Below are positions 17,484-25,813 of a DNA stretch of 64,000 nt, in pieces. Each line of letters begins with the position of its first letter. Position 1 is the first letter of the stretch. The stretch is from Burkholderia sp. Bp8992 (GTDB lineage: Bacteria; Pseudomonadota; Gammaproteobacteria; Burkholderiales; Burkholderiaceae), in the NCBI RefSeq assembly GCF_003853705.1, contig NZ_QTQI01000009.1, positions 124,001 through 188,000 on the forward strand. The letters run 5' to 3'. The notes under the pieces were generated by a model. It was not told where the DNA came from. It was given only the letters and a program-made list of their open reading frames with translations, and did no database searches. Position numbers and translations under genes: made by a program.

Positions 17484-17495
17484 GCCGGGTACAAA
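17484..17495 (-). promoter_or_regulatory. Putative late-gene activator site upstream of V
   Basis: TTTGTACCCGGC on the minus strand, about 80 bp upstream of V. The same 12-mer in the same orientation occurs about 100 bp upstream of O. P2 late promoters have an Ogr-binding site near -55 upstream of V and of O, which fits both positions. The match to the P2 TTGT half-site is partial, so this is inference from conservation and place. Confidence 0.5.
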
Positions 17496-17526
17496 AGGCG
17501 TGGAAATATGGGGTGTTGCGGGAGAA

Positions 17527-17997
17527 TCAACCGCGTGAAATGCGGCCTTCGAGATGTGCAATCAGGCGCGCCCGGATCGACTCGCGATCGTGTGCGGCGA
17601 CCCCGACGAGCGCTCGGCGCGGGTACTGGTATTCGGGACCGTGCGGCGCGACTGGCGCTCGCTCGCCGTACTGGTGGACCGCTGCGATTCGGGCGATGCG
17701 GCCCGCAAAGCCCACCGCCGCTTCGTCGGGGCTGGCTTCGACCTTCAACCAACGCGCGGTGCGCAGCTTCTGGAACATCGCCTGTCGCCGGATGCGTCCC
17801 TTACGTGATCGCGCACTTGCGCGCTTGCGGGGCTCGTATGGCGCGCCGTCCGGGTTCAACTGCTGCGCGATGCGGTCGGACTGATGCCGCCGCATCTCGC
17901 GTGCGACCCCCATCAACGCGACCCGCCGCTGCGCCGGAGAAAGTCGTGCGAGAAGTTGAATCGCCAGCATTTCGAGCGCGTGCAGATCGTCGCTCAT
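17527..17997 (-). CDS. S: Tail completion protein S
   Basis: A 156-aa homologue of P2 gpS (150 aa). It contains ARLSPAQRRVALMGVAREMR and the RRQAMFQKLRTARWLKVEAS segment typical of the family. The start is taken as ATG 17997, overlapping the R stop (ATGA). A GTG four codons upstream also exists. It is the last gene of the O-to-S operon. Confidence 0.93.
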   Translation of the reverse strand: MSDDLHALEMLAIQLLARLSPAQRRVALMGVAREMRRHQSDRIAQQLNPDGAPYEPRKRASARSRKGRIRRQAMFQKLRTARWLKVEASPDEAAVGFAGRIARIAAVHQYGERAPVAPHGPEYQYPRRALVGVAAHDRESIRARLIAHLEGRISRG

Positions 17998-18470
17998 TTT
18001 TTCGGCCACGCCCCTGACGCCAGATCACGGCCTGCGACCCACGCAGCAGCATCCCAATCAGTATTCGCGGGCATGCTGTCATCCACGTGCGTGAACGTCC
18101 GTCGACCGTCACCGTCCACTCGTGCGACAACGCTTTCAGTGAGCTTGACGCGAACCGACAGGTCAACTGCGCTGTTGTTCAGCACGTCGGCCTCGAACTC
18201 GATCCCGTGCGCCGCGTTGTCGCGATTCTGGAACAGATCGGGTTGATTCGACTGCGCCCACAGCACAATCGCCCCCATGACCGCATCCGTCGACCCGCCG
18301 AATTCCAGCATCACGAGCCGCACGAAATAGCGGTATTCGAAAGACGCGGTTTGTCCTGGCGTTGCCGCGATGTGCCCGCCCTCAACGAACATCAACAGTC
18401 GGTCGGGATTTTCAGGAAGCCCCGGCACCGCCGCCGTGATCGCGGCGCGAAGCGAATCCGATTTCTTCAC
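17994..18470 (-). CDS. R: Tail completion protein R
   Basis: A 158-aa homologue of P2 gpR (155 aa). It contains AAVPGLPENPDRLLMFVEGG and TASFEYRYFVRLVMLEF, typical of R. The GTG start overlaps the Rz1 stop as GTGA. It is needed for tail completion together with S. Confidence 0.93.
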   Translation of the reverse strand: MKKSDSLRAAITAAVPGLPENPDRLLMFVEGGHIAATPGQTASFEYRYFVRLVMLEFGGSTDAVMGAIVLWAQSNQPDLFQNRDNAAHGIEFEADVLNNSAVDLSVRVKLTESVVARVDGDGRRTFTHVDDSMPANTDWDAAAWVAGRDLASGAWPKK

Positions 18471-18763
18471 TTCGCGCCCACAGTAGCCGTCGCCGCCGGG
18501 TCGCCAGCATCGGCCCGCGCCTGACAGTCAAAAATCATGTCCACGACAGCCGCACAACGCGCCCACGCGGCTTTCACGGCCGTAAGCGTCGTGCTCATGT
18601 CACCGTTCGTTTCTGGCGCCGTTGCAGACATCGTGCAGCGTGTCACCGTCGGGCACGTGTTGAACGTAATCACAGGCCCCGGTGATGGCGGGACTTGCGT
18701 GCAAGCGGGCAATGCCAGCAGGCAGGACAGTATCAGCCCATGCACGAGATTCGGGCGTTTCAT
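18467..18763 (-). CDS. lysC: Outer-membrane spanin Rz1 / LysC
   Basis: A 98-aa lipoprotein with signal sequence MKRPNLVHGLILSCLLALPA and lipobox LPAC. A short proline-bearing stretch follows (QVPPSPGPV). The start has a strong GGAGG ribosome site. The 5-prime half is embedded out of frame in the Rz gene (18600-18763), the usual nested spanin layout. It should pair with Rz to fuse inner and outer membranes at the end of lysis. It is longer than lambda Rz1. Confidence 0.85.
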   Translation of the reverse strand: MKRPNLVHGLILSCLLALPACTQVPPSPGPVITFNTCPTVTRCTMSATAPETNGDMSTTLTAVKAAWARCAAVVDMIFDCQARADAGDPAATATVGAK

Positions 18764-19040
18764 TGATGATCCTCCGGGTAGCGTCCTCGATCCGCTTCTG
18801 TGCGTTGTCGATCTTCGATTGCGTGACGCCGAGCCGCTGTTGCAATTTGGCGTTTTCCTGCGCCGTCGCGAGCAACGCGGCAATCGTGTTGTCACGCGCC
18901 GTCACGGTTTCGCGGGCCTTGGACGCGTCGTCCTGCGCGGCCCGCAGGTCGCCGCGCAGGTCTTTGACGTAGCTCACCGCCCCCCATGCCGCGAGCGCGG
19001 CAACGGCGACAGCGAGCAGCCGTCCGACGAGCGGGTTCAT
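18600..19040 (-). CDS. lysB: Inner-membrane spanin Rz / LysB
   Basis: A 146-aa protein with an N-terminal membrane anchor (GRLLAVAVAALAAWGAVSYV). A long helical periplasmic part follows (about residues 27-95, QENAKLQQRLGVTQSKIDNA). This is the i-spanin pattern of lambda Rz and P2 LysB. It overlaps the endolysin stop by four bases and contains the Rz1 start out of frame. Confidence 0.88.
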   Translation of the reverse strand: MNPLVGRLLAVAVAALAAWGAVSYVKDLRGDLRAAQDDASKARETVTARDNTIAALLATAQENAKLQQRLGVTQSKIDNAQKRIEDATRRIINETPESRAWADTVLPAGIARLHASPAITGACDYVQHVPDGDTLHDVCNGARNER

Positions 19041-19486
19041 GCGCCGACCGTGTACGTCGCGTGCTCACCGCTGAAACTCGCGGTCAGCACCTGTCGGCGG
19101 GGCTTCTTTCCGTCAGCGGCGAGCCCGATATGCACCCACCGCCCGCCCTCGTGAATGACCTGATCGAACGGCAGATTCGACGCCGCGAGCTTGCGCACCA
19201 CGTCGAGCGGCGAGCCGAACGCGGGGCAGACGAAATCGGCCGCGAGCCCGTGAAGGTGCGCGCTGTCCGATACGCCGCCGACCGCGCGATTCAGCGCCGG
19301 GCACCGGTAGCCGGACGAAATCAGCATCGGTTTTCCGCCGAGCAGCACGCGGGCCTGTTCGAGTGTCTGAGCGAGGCGACGCAGGTTGTCGACCGCTTCG
19401 GCCGACGGCGTGTTGTCGATGCCGCGCTTGCGCGCTTCGGTGCTCGCAATCAGTTCGGCGAGCGAGAAATGGTCCGTCAACTGCAT
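19037..19486 (-). CDS. Endolysin, M15-family D,D-peptidase
   Basis: A 149-aa peptidase M15A-type endolysin that cleaves peptidoglycan peptide bridges. The zinc ligands are visible: His77 and Asp84 in SAHLHGLAADF and His119 in RWVHIGL. The preceding SSGYRCPALNRAVGG is also conserved. There is no signal peptide, so export depends on the holin. P2 uses a different enzyme (gpK) at this position; M15 endolysins are common in Burkholderia P2-like phages. Confidence 0.92.
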   Translation of the reverse strand: MQLTDHFSLAELIASTEARKRGIDNTPSAEAVDNLRRLAQTLEQARVLLGGKPMLISSGYRCPALNRAVGGVSDSAHLHGLAADFVCPAFGSPLDVVRKLAASNLPFDQVIHEGGRWVHIGLAADGKKPRRQVLTASFSGEHATYTVGA

Positions 19487-19516
19487 GTGTTCTCCCTGAA
19501 TCCAGTCGTGAAAAAT

Positions 19517-19921
19517 CTATCGGCTCGCGTCGACGCCGCGATCAACCTCGCGCAGCGCGCGGCCGAGCATCCGATCGAGCACCCGCGAACCGCCGTAGCC
19601 GGACAGCGTGATAACGCCCGCCTCCAACACGGATTGCAGATCGAGCCATTCCGACACGAAAAACGCGACCAGCCCGGCGACCAGCGACACAACCGTGTCT
19701 TTCGCGATTTCCAACGCGACCGAGCGAACCGGCGGATCGTCAGCGGCCAGCTTCTGCAACGTGCTCGCGAGCCCGCCGATAAACGACAGCAGCAGGCACA
19801 CCGCGAACGCGGCGGCCGGAATGTGCGCCAGATCGTCGCCGAACGTAATCGACGCGGCCCACGCCGACAGCGGCCATACCATCAGCATCCAAAGCCAGTG
19901 GTAACGAATCAGGTTTTGCAC
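19517..19921 (-). CDS. Phage holin
   Basis: A 134-aa membrane protein with about three hydrophobic segments: WLWMLMVWPLSAWAASITFG, AAAFAVCLLLSFIGGLAS and VVSLVAGLVAFFVSEWL. It matches the phage holin superfamily seen next to M15 endolysins. I start it at GTG 19921, which has a GGAGGG ribosome site five bases upstream. The upstream open part overlaps the previous gene in a basic, non-membrane frame. It should form the inner-membrane lesion that releases the endolysin. Confidence 0.82.
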   Translation of the reverse strand: MQNLIRYHWLWMLMVWPLSAWAASITFGDDLAHIPAAAFAVCLLLSFIGGLASTLQKLAADDPPVRSVALEIAKDTVVSLVAGLVAFFVSEWLDLQSVLEAGVITLSGYGGSRVLDRMLGRALREVDRGVDASR

Positions 19922-20352
19922 ACAGCCCTCCGATGACGTTTTTCGAATAGATCGTGAAATGCCATCGCCAATGACGCGACGGCCATAGCGACGGACACCA
20001 TGTAAGCGCCCCACGCATCGCCAAGGACGGGCGCGAGCACAAAGGACGGGACGAGATAGCCGAACGCCGCGTACACGTACAAGCCACGCCGCATGTCAGC
20101 GAGCCACGCACATTCGAACCGGCCCCCAAGAATCACGTTCGAAAGCACATCCGCCGCCTGCATGGATGCGACGCCGAGCATCGCGTAAAACGGCGCGTAG
20201 ACCAGCAGTCCGCCGTGCCCGAGCATCATCAGCGCAAGCGGATACTGCGTGATGCCGCTGCGCGGTGCGGTCGCCAGCACCGCCACCATGTAGGCGATTC
20301 TCACCACCGTGGACAGCGCGCGGCGATCATGGGTGTTGGTGAGCCTTTGCAT
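19909..20352 (-). CDS. Phage membrane protein, lysis cassette
   Basis: A 147-aa protein with about four hydrophobic segments: STVVRIAYMVAVLATAP, LMMLGHGGLLVYAPFYAML, GLYVYAAFGYLVPSFVLAP and AYMVSVAMAVASLAMAF. It starts at ATG 20352 with a GAGGTGG ribosome site and overlaps the holin start by 13 bp. A second membrane gene next to a holin often acts as antiholin or second holin. P2 LysA has a comparable place and size, but I see no clear sequence link. Confidence 0.7.
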   Translation of the reverse strand: MQRLTNTHDRRALSTVVRIAYMVAVLATAPRSGITQYPLALMMLGHGGLLVYAPFYAMLGVASMQAADVLSNVILGGRFECAWLADMRRGLYVYAAFGYLVPSFVLAPVLGDAWGAYMVSVAMAVASLAMAFHDLFEKRHRRAVCKT

Positions 20353-20359
20353 GTCCACC

Positions 20360-20566
20360 TCAGTCAAAAATTTGAATCAACGGAGCCGTACCAGACACCG
20401 TGGCCGGGTCGGGAATCTCGACCGCGAAGCCGATCGGCAGGAATAGCCCCACGTCGGCGATGCCGGGGTTCGCCTCCAACACCGCCTCCACGACGCCATC
20501 GGTTCGGCCGAGCACGCGCCAGCAGAGTGCGTCGACCGTTTCGTTTTGCAGTGCGTGCGCCTTCAT
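20360..20566 (-). CDS. X: Tail protein X
   Basis: A 68-aa homologue of P2 gpX (67 aa). It is a LysM-like protein (ETVDALCWRVLGRTDGVVEA, then NPGIADVGLFLPIGFAVEIP) thought to act in tail assembly and possibly bind peptidoglycan. The start ATG 20566 overlaps the stop of L. Confidence 0.93.
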   Translation of the reverse strand: MKAHALQNETVDALCWRVLGRTDGVVEAVLEANPGIADVGLFLPIGFAVEIPDPATVSGTAPLIQIFD

Positions 20567-21066
20567 CAGATCAGGTCCACCGTCATCCGACCGCGCGCCA
20601 TCATGTCGGACATCGCCCAATACGCATCACGGCGGGCGTCATCCGGCACGCAATCGAGCGCATCAGCGCGGCGTGCGCCGTCCTTCGACGTGTCGTAATC
20701 CCGGTAGCGCTCGATCAACTGCGCGCGCGCCCACCCGTACACGGCGCGCCGGAAGCGCTGTATCTGGACGTTCTCCCCGTCGATTTCGAGCCGCGACGTA
20801 GCCGACAGATCGCCCGCCCCGGCGCGCTCGTTCTCGGCGCGCCAGTCGGCCAGCACATCACACGTGTGTGCGATGCCTTCGATCAACGCCTCACGTAACC
20901 GAGCGTCCGTGATCGTGCCGTCTACAAGCCGCAGCACAGCGCGCGCGTTGCGCATGTCGATCGTCGGATACCAGCTATCCACCCGAATGACTGGCGCGAC
21001 CGACGGATCGTCGGGCGCGGGTGCAGTGGCGGCAGGCACCGGAGCGGTGGAAATCAAGTCGCTCAT
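20566..21066 (-). CDS. L: Head completion/stabilisation protein L
   Basis: A 166-aa homologue of P2 gpL (169 aa), the head completion protein that closes the packaged head. It contains DSWYPTIDMRNARAVLRLVD and IEGIAHTCDVLADWRAENE. I start it at ATG 21066; the in-frame ATG at 21153 adds a basic stretch not found in the family. Confidence 0.93.
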   Translation of the reverse strand: MSDLISTAPVPAATAPAPDDPSVAPVIRVDSWYPTIDMRNARAVLRLVDGTITDARLREALIEGIAHTCDVLADWRAENERAGAGDLSATSRLEIDGENVQIQRFRRAVYGWARAQLIERYRDYDTSKDGARRADALDCVPDDARRDAYWAMSDMMARGRMTVDLI

Positions 21067-21168
21067 GTCGGCACCGCCGCGATGTAGGTGTGGCGGTGGA
21101 CGCGTGCCGTTTGGTGAGGCTTTCCGCCTACCGCCCGGCACGCGTGCCGCCACGTCGCGAGGGACACG

Positions 21169-21855
21169 TTACGCATCCACGCCCTCACCGTCGGGCATGG
21201 ATGCAGATTCATTGCCGGACAACGCCGCTTCGAGCCGCGCGATATCGCGCTTGACGCCGATCTTGTCGTTCAGGTCGAACGCGCGCCGAAACGCGGCGAG
21301 CGCGACCGCCGGTTCGTTCGCGGCAGTCGCGAGCCCATACGCCTTGAACAGCTTCGCCCGGATCTGATCGACCATATCGAACGGCTCGGTCAGATCGATC
21401 ACTTCGGCCAGCATGTACGGCGGCACGTCGGCCGCGTCCGCGAATTCTTCGGCCACGGTAGCGGGTAGCGTCCGTTCGAACTGCGCAGGCATGGTGAGCC
21501 CGTGGCGGATCGCGTAGCGCGCGATATCGAATGCGCCGCCCATGTCGCCCGCATCGAGCCGCCACAGCATGATCGTGACCAGCACATCATCCTGACCGCC
21601 TGCGTCGCGGTTCAGTGCCTCACCGACGTATGGCACGTAGTCCGTCAGGATTTCTCGCTTGATCGCAACCTTGCGCGCGACGGACTGCGTTTCCTTCAAC
21701 CGTCGCTGATCGGTCGCGAGCTTGGCGCGCATCATGTCGGACGCCCTGTCCTGGCCGCGCTGCACGCTCGCCGCAATCGGCGCGTCAGGCTCGCTCACGG
21801 CCACCGATGCGGCGACGCGCATCAGGTGCCGGGTGATCGGGGTATGCCTCACCAT
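21169..21855 (-). CDS. M: Terminase small subunit / endonuclease M
   Basis: A 228-aa homologue of P2 gpM (247 aa), the terminase subunit reported to cut cos. It contains YVPYVGEALNRDAGGQDDVL and VTIMLWRLDAGDMGGAFDIA, strong family segments. It sits between L and the capsid gene N. Confidence 0.94.
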   Translation of the reverse strand: MVRHTPITRHLMRVAASVAVSEPDAPIAASVQRGQDRASDMMRAKLATDQRRLKETQSVARKVAIKREILTDYVPYVGEALNRDAGGQDDVLVTIMLWRLDAGDMGGAFDIARYAIRHGLTMPAQFERTLPATVAEEFADAADVPPYMLAEVIDLTEPFDMVDQIRAKLFKAYGLATAANEPAVALAAFRRAFDLNDKIGVKRDIARLEAALSGNESASMPDGEGVDA

Positions 21856-21864
21856 GCCCGCCCC

Positions 21865-22917
21865 TTACTGGCCTGCGCCCGGCGTGGCCGGATCGTCAGC
21901 GCCGGGAGCACCCGCGAACACGATGTTTTCGAGCAGACAGCCCGCACCGAAGTCCTCGATCACATACGCTTCGTTGCTCGACTCGTAGAATTCGAGCTGA
22001 TCGCGCTTCGGGTTGTCGATGATCGCGCGGCGACGGCCACCGATTTCCCAGTAGATCGACAGGTTCGACAGCATCGTGACCAGCATCTTGCCGCGCGGCA
22101 TGAACGGAACTTGCATCGCGCTCACGTTGCCCATGCGCTTCTGGCTGATGACGAGACTTGCAGCCAACGATTCGGTCGGCGGGTTGTCCCGGTTCACGAT
22201 GGGGAAATACTTGTCCAGCATCGTGTCCCGGCCACACAGAACCATGAGGCCGGTATCGTCCGCGTACCACGGCTCGATCAACGAATTGATCGCCTCATAC
22301 ACGAGCGCGTCGATATTCGCGTAGTCCGCACCAGCACCACCGATCACGATCTTGCCCTTCGCCTTGCCATCCGCGACAACCCGGCTCGGCGCTTGCTCGC
22401 GGTACTTCTGGAGCCAACCCTTGTTCACGTCCTCCAGATACGGGTTTTTCGAGCGGTCGGACGTGTTGACCCGGTTGATGCCGTTGAAGCCGATGCGGAT
22501 GCGATCGAGCGCCTGTTGCTGCGCGTTCGCATCGCGCACCATCGTTTGGAAATTCGGCGTCGTCGCCCACGCGTCCAGCTTGGGATAGCGCAGGTGCGTG
22601 TCGAAATTCGTCTGCGAGCAGAAATAGCGGTTCGGATCGAGATCGGTCAGGTCGACCGTTTCGCGGTCCTTCACCTTGGTGTCCGTCGTGCTCGCGATCG
22701 GAGCACCGACCAGCAGGCCCAGCTTTTCGCCCTCCTGCGCCGTCACACCTTGGACGTTGATGCGTTTCAGGAGTGCGGCCGATTCCTGAATGCGCTTTTC
22801 GACCTTTTGCTGCACGCTCGGCACGACCGAAAATTTCTTCGATGCGTCGGTGACGCCGTTCAGGCGTGCGATGTTCGCGGTGTAGCGCTCGACCGCACGT
22901 TTGGTATTTTCCAGCAT
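21865..22917 (-). CDS. N: Major capsid protein N
   Basis: A 350-aa homologue of P2 gpN (357 aa), an HK97-fold capsid precursor that gpO trims at the N-terminus. It contains DPNRYFCSQTNFDTHLRYPK and MQVPFMPRGKMLVTMLSNL. It lies directly between M and O. Confidence 0.96.
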   Translation of the reverse strand: MLENTKRAVERYTANIARLNGVTDASKKFSVVPSVQQKVEKRIQESAALLKRINVQGVTAQEGEKLGLLVGAPIASTTDTKVKDRETVDLTDLDPNRYFCSQTNFDTHLRYPKLDAWATTPNFQTMVRDANAQQQALDRIRIGFNGINRVNTSDRSKNPYLEDVNKGWLQKYREQAPSRVVADGKAKGKIVIGGAGADYANIDALVYEAINSLIEPWYADDTGLMVLCGRDTMLDKYFPIVNRDNPPTESLAASLVISQKRMGNVSAMQVPFMPRGKMLVTMLSNLSIYWEIGGRRRAIIDNPKRDQLEFYESSNEAYVIEDFGAGCLLENIVFAGAPGADDPATPGAGQ

Positions 22918-22963
22918 GTTTTCTCCGATGAATCGGTGTTTCGCCTAGATGCACTGACCGCGA

Positions 22964-23842
22964 TCAGCAGTCCGTCGCATCCCATTCGCCGCCCGTAGCG
23001 GTTGGCCGTTGCGTGCCGCCCGGCTCGCCTTCGAGTCGCTGCGTCAGCGCGCTAAACGCTGCGCGATCCTTCGCGCTTTCCGTTTTCAGCGCATCGATTT
23101 CGAGCCGCAAGCCCTCGATCAGCACCTGTTGCGACGCGCTGTGGTACGACAGACGCGAGGCGATATCCGTCGGAATTGCCCCGCTATTCGAATCCGCGGC
23201 CGGGGCCGTCCCTGCACTTTGTGCCGGTGCCGGTGCCGGTGCCGGTGCCGATGCGCCACCATTGCCACCGATCCCGAACAGTTCAGCCAGCTTCGACGTC
23301 ACGAGCGTGGTGAACGATGCGGGGGTCATGATCGGGGCCGCAGCGGGTTCGTCGTTGAACAGTGCGGTGCCGATTTCGACGGCGACCGAAAACAGGTTTT
23401 CGGGCGCATGCTTGCGCGACTTGAAATGGTCCGGGTGTTGCTGCGAGAACGACAGGATTTCCGTTCCGAGACTCGCCGGGCTATCGGTCACGCCGAGGCC
23501 GACCAGATACGCTTTCCCGGACTCGGCGAAATTCGGCGCAATTTCGATGCTCGAATAGACCTTCTGGCGTGCCTTGTTCATCGCCTTCAGATCGTCGGTC
23601 GGATCGATCTGCGCGAACAGCGCCAGCTTGCCGTCGTCAACCGTGCGGGCCTCGACTGCGCGCACGTCGCCATACGCACGAAAGTCACCGGTCGGCAGGA
23701 CGCCGCGAATGTGTTCGAGAAACACGCGCGCGCCATACGTCGTCGCCGGGTTGTACGTGTCCGCCATTTCTTGAATCTGCTGTCGCGTGATGGCGCGACC
23801 GTCCGTCGTCGCGCCCTCCGTTGCCACCCGCACAAACTTCAT
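22964..23842 (-). CDS. O: Capsid scaffold and protease O
   Basis: A 292-aa homologue of P2 gpO (284 aa), an internal scaffold with an N-terminal serine autoprotease. Likely catalytic residues are Asp14, His44 (FLEHIRG) and Ser97 or Ser98 (KVYSSIEI), matching the P2 Asp-His-Ser layout. A PAPAPAP linker near residue 200 precedes the helical scaffold part, whose DNA shows a short GCCGGT repeat run near 23221-23250. It heads the O-to-S late operon, divergent from P. Confidence 0.95.
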   Translation of the reverse strand: MKFVRVATEGATTDGRAITRQQIQEMADTYNPATTYGARVFLEHIRGVLPTGDFRAYGDVRAVEARTVDDGKLALFAQIDPTDDLKAMNKARQKVYSSIEIAPNFAESGKAYLVGLGVTDSPASLGTEILSFSQQHPDHFKSRKHAPENLFSVAVEIGTALFNDEPAAAPIMTPASFTTLVTSKLAELFGIGGNGGASAPAPAPAPAQSAGTAPAADSNSGAIPTDIASRLSYHSASQQVLIEGLRLEIDALKTESAKDRAAFSALTQRLEGEPGGTQRPTATGGEWDATDC

Positions 23843-23939
23843 CGTGTTTTCTCCCTGTAGGTTCCTGTGCGCTGATTAAGCGGTTCCGTCATCGTGCGCG
23901 TGCGCCGCTGCCCCATCAACGCGGTGCGCTGCGCGTGCG

Positions 23940-23951
23940 GCCGGGTACAAA
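23940..23951 (-). promoter_or_regulatory. Putative late-gene activator site between O and P
   Basis: TTTGTACCCGGC on the minus strand, identical to the 12-mer upstream of V. It lies about 100 bp upstream of O and about 45 bp upstream of the divergent P. In P2 both divergent late promoters lie in this gap. Confidence 0.5.
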
Positions 23952-23995
23952 TTCATGCAGTCGATTTCGCCCGCGCGCGCGCATACGCTCGACGC

Positions 23996-25813
23996 ATGGA
24001 AAAACCTGCAAACCCTTTCGCCGATTTCCCGGCTGCAAACGACAAGACCGAAACGAATGTGACGAGCCTCGCGACGCGACGCGTCGCACGTGATCTGTTT
24101 TGGGGCGGATGGAAAATCCGATCGATTGCCGAATACATCGGTGAACCGCGCTCGACTGTCGAAACATGGAAGCAGCGCGAGGGATGGGACAAGGCAACGT
24201 CTACGGACAAGGTGTCCGACGCGCTCGTGCAACGAATGCGCGTGTTGATCGCGAAAGACCCGAAGCAACCCGGCGACTTCAAAGAGCTTGATCTACTCGG
24301 CCGCGAAATGGAGCGGCAACAGCGCATGCAGGTGCGTGCCGAGCGCATCGAGTCAGGCGCGACGGAGACGAGCACCGCGAGCGGTAGCACGCCGCGCGTT
24401 TCGTCGCGCTCGTCGGGTCGAAAGACGACGCGCAACTCGATCACCCCGGAGCAGCAACAACGCATCCTCGACGCGATCCGCGATTCACTGATCGGGCATC
24501 AGCGCACGTGGTACGAGAACCGCCATTTTCGCCGTCGGAACATCCTGAAATCCCGGCAGATCGGCGCGACGTTCTATTTCTCGCATGAGGCGTTCGGGCG
24601 CGCACTCGAAACCGGATACAACCAAATTTTCCTGTCCGCGAGTCGCGCACAGGCGCACGTGTTCCGCGCGTATATCCAGAAATTCGCATGGGATGCGGCG
24701 CAGGTCGAACTAACCGGTGATCCGATGTGGCTCCCGAACGGTGCGGGCCTGATTTATCTCGGCACCAGTTCGCGCACGGCGCAGAGCTACAACGGCGATC
24801 TGTATTTCGATGAGTATTTCTGGACCAGCAATTTCGCGACGCTCAACAAGGTTGCGATGGGGATGGCGACGCATTCGCATTTGCGGATGACGCACTTTTC
24901 CACGCCGTCCACGACGACACACGAAGGCTATCCGTTCTGGACTGGAGCGCACTTCAATCGCGATCGACCGGACGACGAGCGGGTTGAAATCGACGTCTCG
25001 CACACGTCGCTCGCGCGCGGGCTCGCGTGCGGTGATGGACAGTGGCGGCAGATCGTGACCGCCGAGGATGCGATTGCATCCGGGTTCACGAAACTCGATC
25101 TTGAAGATTTGCGCCGCTCGAACAGTCCGGCCGACTTCGAAAACCTGTACATGTGCCAGTTCGTAGACGACACCGCTTCGGTGTTCTCGTTCCGGCTCGT
25201 ACAGGCGTGCATGGTCGACTCATGGGATGTATGGACGGACGTGAAGCCGTTGCTTGAACGCCCGTTCGGCTATCGCCCGGTCTGGATCGGCTACGACCCC
25301 GCGCTTACGGGCGACTCGGCCGGGTGCGTTGTCATTGCACCGCCCGACGAACCGAACGGGAAATTCCGCGTTCTCGAGCGCCATCGATGGAAAGGCATCG
25401 ACTTCGAAACGCAGGCAGACAAGATTCGCGAACTGACGCAGCGCTACAACGTCACGTATATCGCGGTCGACACCACCGGCATTGGTCACGGCGTCCATCA
25501 GCTTGTGCGCCAGTTCTTCCCGCGCGTCGTCGGCCTGAACTATTCGCCCGAACTGAAAAATCGCCTTGTCCTGAAAGGCATGTCGGTGATCGGGAAAAAG
25601 CGCCTGGAATTCGATGCGGGTATGACAGACCTCGCACAATCGTTCCTGTCCATCCGGCGATCGATGACGCCGAGCGGCGCAAAGATGACGTACACCGCCG
25701 CGCGTAACGAAGAAATCGGCCATGCTGACCTTGCATGGGCCTGCCTTCACGCGCTCGACAATGAACCCCTCGAAGGTGCGAGCCGCGCGCGCAGCACCGT
25801 GGAGATTTGCTAA
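23996..25813 (+). CDS. P: Terminase large subunit P
   Basis: A 605-aa homologue of P2 gpP (590 aa), the ATPase that pumps DNA into the head. An N-terminal HTH-like region (IRSIAEYIGEPRSTVETWKQ) precedes the ATPase core. The core has a Walker A-like KSRQIGATFYFSHEAF and Walker B GDLYFDEYFW. The C-terminal nuclease-fold part has WIGYDPALTGDSAG and YIAVDTTGIGHGV. I start it at ATG 23996 (MEKPANPFADFP); the in-frame ATG at 23894 lies in the promoter gap. The stop overlaps the start of Q. Confidence 0.96.
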   Translation: MEKPANPFADFPAANDKTETNVTSLATRRVARDLFWGGWKIRSIAEYIGEPRSTVETWKQREGWDKATSTDKVSDALVQRMRVLIAKDPKQPGDFKELDLLGREMERQQRMQVRAERIESGATETSTASGSTPRVSSRSSGRKTTRNSITPEQQQRILDAIRDSLIGHQRTWYENRHFRRRNILKSRQIGATFYFSHEAFGRALETGYNQIFLSASRAQAHVFRAYIQKFAWDAAQVELTGDPMWLPNGAGLIYLGTSSRTAQSYNGDLYFDEYFWTSNFATLNKVAMGMATHSHLRMTHFSTPSTTTHEGYPFWTGAHFNRDRPDDERVEIDVSHTSLARGLACGDGQWRQIVTAEDAIASGFTKLDLEDLRRSNSPADFENLYMCQFVDDTASVFSFRLVQACMVDSWDVWTDVKPLLERPFGYRPVWIGYDPALTGDSAGCVVIAPPDEPNGKFRVLERHRWKGIDFETQADKIRELTQRYNVTYIAVDTTGIGHGVHQLVRQFFPRVVGLNYSPELKNRLVLKGMSVIGKKRLEFDAGMTDLAQSFLSIRRSMTPSGAKMTYTAARNEEIGHADLAWACLHALDNEPLEGASRARSTVEIC

